From: an uncultured Ruminiclostridium sp.
Lineage (GTDB): Bacteria > Bacillota > Clostridia > Oscillospirales > Acutalibacteraceae
Length of the DNA: 64,000 nucleotides
Reading direction: 5' to 3'
Assembly (NCBI GenBank): GCA_902490005.1
Contig: CABUCM010000001.1
Span: 124,001-188,000, forward strand
Shown: positions 61,220 to 64,000 of the stretch, piece by piece
Position numbering within the stretch: position 1 is the stretch's first letter
How the letters are laid out: every line of letters begins with the position of its first letter
Notes under the pieces: generated by a model
What the model was told of the DNA's origin: nothing
Seen by the model: the letters and a program-made list of their open reading frames with translations, nothing else
Databases searched by the model: none
Position numbers and translations under genes: made by a program

Positions 61220-62499
61220 TCCCTATTGTTAAAGCGGACGGAGCGGCAGAATTGGAATTTATCCGCCAATTGAAGAAAAGAAGCGGAGAAGTGGATGAAA
61301 AAGTAAATCAGACGGTGTCCCGGATTATTGCCCAGGTAAAGGAAAAAGGGGACGAGGCCGTTCGGGAATATACGATAAAATTCGACGGCAAAGCGCCGCG
61401 GCGGCTGGAAATTACCAAAGAAGAACTGAAAGAAGCCGAAACCAGCCGTGGCCTAGAATTTTTGAACGCTCTGCGCCGGGCCGCGGACAATATCGCGGAT
61501 TTTCACCGCCGCCAGGTGCAGCAAAGCTGGCTGGAAACGAAAAAAGACGGCGTGATCTTGGGCCAGCGCATTCGCGGCCTGCACCGGGTGGGCCTTTATG
61601 TGCCGGGGGGCACGGCGGCTTATCCGTCTTCAGTGCTGATGAACGCCATTCCGGCCAAAATAGCCGGTGTGGAGGAATTGATTATGGTCACCCCGCCGGG
61701 CAAAGACGGCAAGCCAAACCCGGACATTTTAGCGGCTGCCTCCATCGCCGGGGTAGACCGGGTATTTTTAATGGGCGGCGCCCAGGCGGTAGCGGCTTTG
61801 GCCTTTGGTACCCGGGCGGTGCCGAAGGTGGATAAAATCGTGGGGCCGGGCAATATTTTTGTGGCAACAGCGAAAAAGCAGCTGTACGGTGTGGTGGATA
61901 TCGATATGATCGCCGGTCCCAGCGAGATTTTGATTCTGGCCGACGAAACGGCAAAGCCGGCATTTTTGGCGGCAGACTTGATGTCCCAGGCGGAGCACGA
62001 TAAGCTGGCCTCCGCGATTCTGCTGACCCCTTCCCAGGAGCTGGCGGAGCAAACCAGAAAAGAACTGGAAAAACAGGTGCAGTCTCTGTCCAGAAAAGAA
62101 ATTATCCAGGCTTCCCTGCGGGATTTCGGTATGATTTTAGTTTGCCGCAGCATGGAAGAGGCGGTAGACTTTGCCAACGAGCTGGCGCCGGAACATTTAG
62201 AAGTTTGCTGCGCCAACCCGATGGAGTATATCGGCAGGCTGGATAATGCCGGCTCGGTGTTCCTGGGAAATTACAGCCCGGAGCCTTTGGGGGATTACTT
62301 TGCGGGACCCAATCACGTGCTGCCTACCTCCGGTACCGCCAGGTTCTTTTCTCCGTTGTCTGTGGACAGCTTCATTAAAAAATCCAGCTTTATTTACTAT
62401 ACGGAAGACTCTTTAAAAGAAGCGAAAGACGATATTGTCGCCATCGCCCAGGCGGAAGGACTGACTGCCCACGCCCACTCTGTTGAAGTGAGATTCTGA
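61216..62499 (+). CDS. hisD: Histidinol dehydrogenase
   Basis: 427 residues. Last two steps of histidine synthesis, NAD+-dependent and zinc-binding. GLYVPGGTAAYPSSVLMNAIPAK, KIVGPGNIFVATAKK, and MSQAEHDKLASAILLT are family blocks, with C-terminal NELAPEHLEV. Length is standard. Tail overlaps nothing; 24 nt to hisC. Confidence 0.96.
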   Translation: MIPIVKADGAAELEFIRQLKKRSGEVDEKVNQTVSRIIAQVKEKGDEAVREYTIKFDGKAPRRLEITKEELKEAETSRGLEFLNALRRAADNIADFHRRQVQQSWLETKKDGVILGQRIRGLHRVGLYVPGGTAAYPSSVLMNAIPAKIAGVEELIMVTPPGKDGKPNPDILAAASIAGVDRVFLMGGAQAVAALAFGTRAVPKVDKIVGPGNIFVATAKKQLYGVVDIDMIAGPSEILILADETAKPAFLAADLMSQAEHDKLASAILLTPSQELAEQTRKELEKQVQSLSRKEIIQASLRDFGMILVCRSMEEAVDFANELAPEHLEVCCANPMEYIGRLDNAGSVFLGNYSPEPLGDYFAGPNHVLPTSGTARFFSPLSVDSFIKKSSFIYYTEDSLKEAKDDIVAIAQAEGLTAHAHSVEVRF

Positions 62500-62523
62500 T
62501 GGAATGAAAGGGAGGTGGGCGTA

Positions 62524-63603
62524 ATGCCTTACGCTTTAAATGAAAAAATCAGGGAATTAACTCCTTATAACCCGATCAGCGGCGCTTTCCGGGTTCGTCT
62601 GGACGCAAACGAATCCTATCTCTCTCTGCCGGAACCGGTTTTAACCGAAATCCAGAATCGAGTGTCTCAATTGGATTTTAACCGGTATCCGGATCCTGCC
62701 GCGAAGGCTTTGTGCAGGGCCTTTGCGGACTACTACCATATCGATGCCAAATTTGTCACCGCGGGAAACGGCTCCGATGAGTTGATTTCTATTCTGGCCA
62801 ACGCCTTTCTGATGAAAGGCGACACCATGCTGACGGCAGCGCCGGATTTCTCCATGTACCAGTTTTACGCTTCCATTTCCGAGGTGAACTGTGTGGTTTT
62901 GGAGAAAGGGCCGGAGCTAACCATTAATGTAGACAGGCTGATTCAAAAGGCGAAGGATACCGGCGCCAAGATGATCCTATTTTCCAATCCCTGCAACCCT
63001 ACCTCCTTGGGACTAGATCGGGATCAGGTGAGAAGGCTGATCCGCTCGGTGGATGGCCTGGTGGTGCTGGATGAGGCTTATATGGATTTTTGGGACCAGT
63101 CTCTGCTTTCAGAAGTGGAGCAATACGATAACCTGATGATTCTCCGTACCAGCTCGAAAGCGGTTGGCTGCGCCGCCATCCGTTTGGGCTTTGCCGTAGC
63201 CAATGAAAAGCTGTCCAACGCGCTCAGAGCGGTAAAATCACCTTATAATGTGAATTCCTTTACCCAGGCCGCGGGAACGGTCTTGTTTGAACATAAAGAA
63301 GCCCTGGAACAGGCCAGAGAGCAGATTATCCGCCAGCGGGAGAGCCTTTATAACGCCCTGCTGGCTGTGCAAAGGGAATTTCCCGGGAAATATCAGATGT
63401 GGAAACCGACCACTAACTTTGTTTTTGTCAAACCGGAATCTCCGGAAAAAGCGAAACAGATTTTTCAGTATTTGCTGGAAAACCAGGTGGCGATCCGCTG
63501 TATGGGAGATTACCTGCGGATTACCGCAGGGTCCCCGGAAGAAATTGATATTTTCATCGGACTGTGGCGTCAGTGGTTTCAAAACGAGGAGGGAAAACAA
63601 TGA
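62524..63603 (+). CDS. hisC: Histidinol-phosphate aminotransferase
   Basis: 359 residues. PLP-dependent fold type I aminotransferase; the PLP lysine lies in [16 protein letters not shown], and VRLDANES near the start and NPCNPTS are typical. The ATG at 62524 follows GGGAGGTGG. It overlaps hisB (ATGA). Confidence 0.95.
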   Translation: MPYALNEKIRELTPYNPISGAFRVRLDANESYLSLPEPVLTEIQNRVSQLDFNRYPDPAAKALCRAFADYYHIDAKFVTAGNGSDELISILANAFLMKGDTMLTAAPDFSMYQFYASISEVNCVVLEKGPELTINVDRLIQKAKDTGAKMILFSNPCNPTSLGLDRDQVRRLIRSVDGLVVLDEAYMDFWDQSLLSEVEQYDNLMILRTSSKAVGCAAIRLGFAVANEKLSNALRAVKSPYNVNSFTQAAGTVLFEHKEALEQAREQIIRQRESLYNALLAVQREFPGKYQMWKPTTNFVFVKPESPEKAKQIFQYLLENQVAIRCMGDYLRITAGSPEEIDIFIGLWRQWFQNEEGKQ

Positions 63604-64000
63604 GAACGGCTGAAATTACCAGAACCACCAAAGAAACGCAAATTTCCGTGTGGCTGTCCCTAGACGGAGGCCCGGTGGAAATTTCTACCGGCGTGGGTTT
63701 TTTTGACCACATGCTCAACTCTTTCGCGGTACACGGCGGCTTTGGCCTGAAAGTGCATACCGAGGGCGATTTATATGTGGACTGCCACCACACCATTGAG
63801 GATACGGGCATTGTTATCGGCCAGGCTCTGCGCGAGGCGTTAGGGGACAAGGGCGGTATCCGGCGGTTTGGTTCCTTTTTCGTTCCCATGGACGAGGCAC
63901 TGTCGTTTTCCGCGATAGATATCAGCGGCAGGCCGTTTTTGGTGTTTGACGCGGTGTTTCCCGAAGAAAAAATTGGGGATTACGATTCCTGCATGACAGA
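63600..64000 (+). CDS. hisB: Imidazoleglycerol-phosphate dehydratase (partial, cut by window end)
   Basis: The first 133 codons are visible. The translation shows [15 protein letters not shown], then [15 protein letters not shown] (metal His) and [17 protein letters not shown], the second metal motif, which identify the dehydratase. It is the single-domain type so far as visible. It starts inside the hisC stop (ATGA), and continues beyond the window. Confidence 0.93.
   Translation, partial: MRTAEITRTTKETQISVWLSLDGGPVEISTGVGFFDHMLNSFAVHGGFGLKVHTEGDLYVDCHHTIEDTGIVIGQALREALGDKGGIRRFGSFFVPMDEALSFSAIDISGRPFLVFDAVFPEEKIGDYDSCMT

Noticed and set aside
1..64000. CRISPR arrays, insertion sequences, prophage, toxin-antitoxin or defence islands
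   Set aside because: No repeat-spacer pattern, transposase, integrase or paired small toxin genes were seen.

Overview
The window looks like a chromosomal segment of an anaerobic, fermentative, low-to-mid GC Firmicute of class Clostridia. An Oscillospirales/Ruminococcaceae-like lineage is my best guess from gene content and order, not from any search. The support is PolC-type DNA polymerase, the block pyrH-frr-uppS-cdsA-dxr-rseP-ispG-polC, the block rpmG-secE-nusG-rplK-rplA-rplJ-rplL, pyruvate formate-lyase with its activase, AdhE controlled by Rex, short-form HisG with HisZ, and frequent TTG/GTG starts behind strong Shine-Dalgarno sequences. Almost everything is core chromosome. I see no prophage, insertion sequence, CRISPR array or rRNA.

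Layout. 1-5000: a DeoR regulator, sfsA, then on the minus strand a two-gene DNA-repair-type cassette (radical SAM protein plus DUF4130 partner) with a LexA-type SOS box in its promoter, and an aromatic-acid-exporter-like membrane protein. 4845-5850: an A+T-rich orphan gene between two imperfect copies of the 3' flank of a tRNA-Leu(CAA) gene. 5990-9080: a flavodoxin-fold oxidoreductase, yebC, and a zinc-ribbon/pseudokinase/PASTA membrane protein. 9157-15535: an XRE regulator, a histidine phosphatase, leuB, pflA, pflB and a dCMP deaminase. 15742-19731: rsmA, a small membrane protein and a two-component system. 19732-20051: a hairpin-rich intergenic region that may encode an unrecognised RNA.

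20052-25389 (minus): ddl, murI, a DUF1934 gene, argS and a homocysteine methyltransferase with an unusual tail. 25591-29939: a conserved hypothetical, then the secE-nusG-ribosomal protein cluster with two L1-type autoregulatory hairpins and an L10 leader with attenuator. 30014-34406: an acetyltransferase, an S1-domain protein, a lipoprotein PPIase, two DUF4870-like membrane proteins and a thioredoxin-reductase-like flavoprotein without a clear NADPH site. 34554-41218 (minus): aconitase, isocitrate dehydrogenase, rex and adhE, which links carbon flow to the NADH/NAD+ ratio. 41518-59266: tepA-like, ftsK/spoIIIE, ygiQ, an MBL-fold protein with DUF3006, then pyrH through polC. 59350-64000: the start of the histidine operon (hisZ-hisG-hisD-hisC-hisB), cut by the window end.

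The most original signals are: the SOS box on the radical SAM/DUF4130 cassette; the pseudokinase that has lost all three catalytic residues; the tRNA-Leu flank duplication whose distal copy has a promoter and terminator but no tRNA; the structured RNA candidate near 19.78-20.05 kb; and the thioredoxin-reductase-like protein that may use an electron donor other than NADPH. None amounts to an obviously new multi-gene defence or biosynthetic system.
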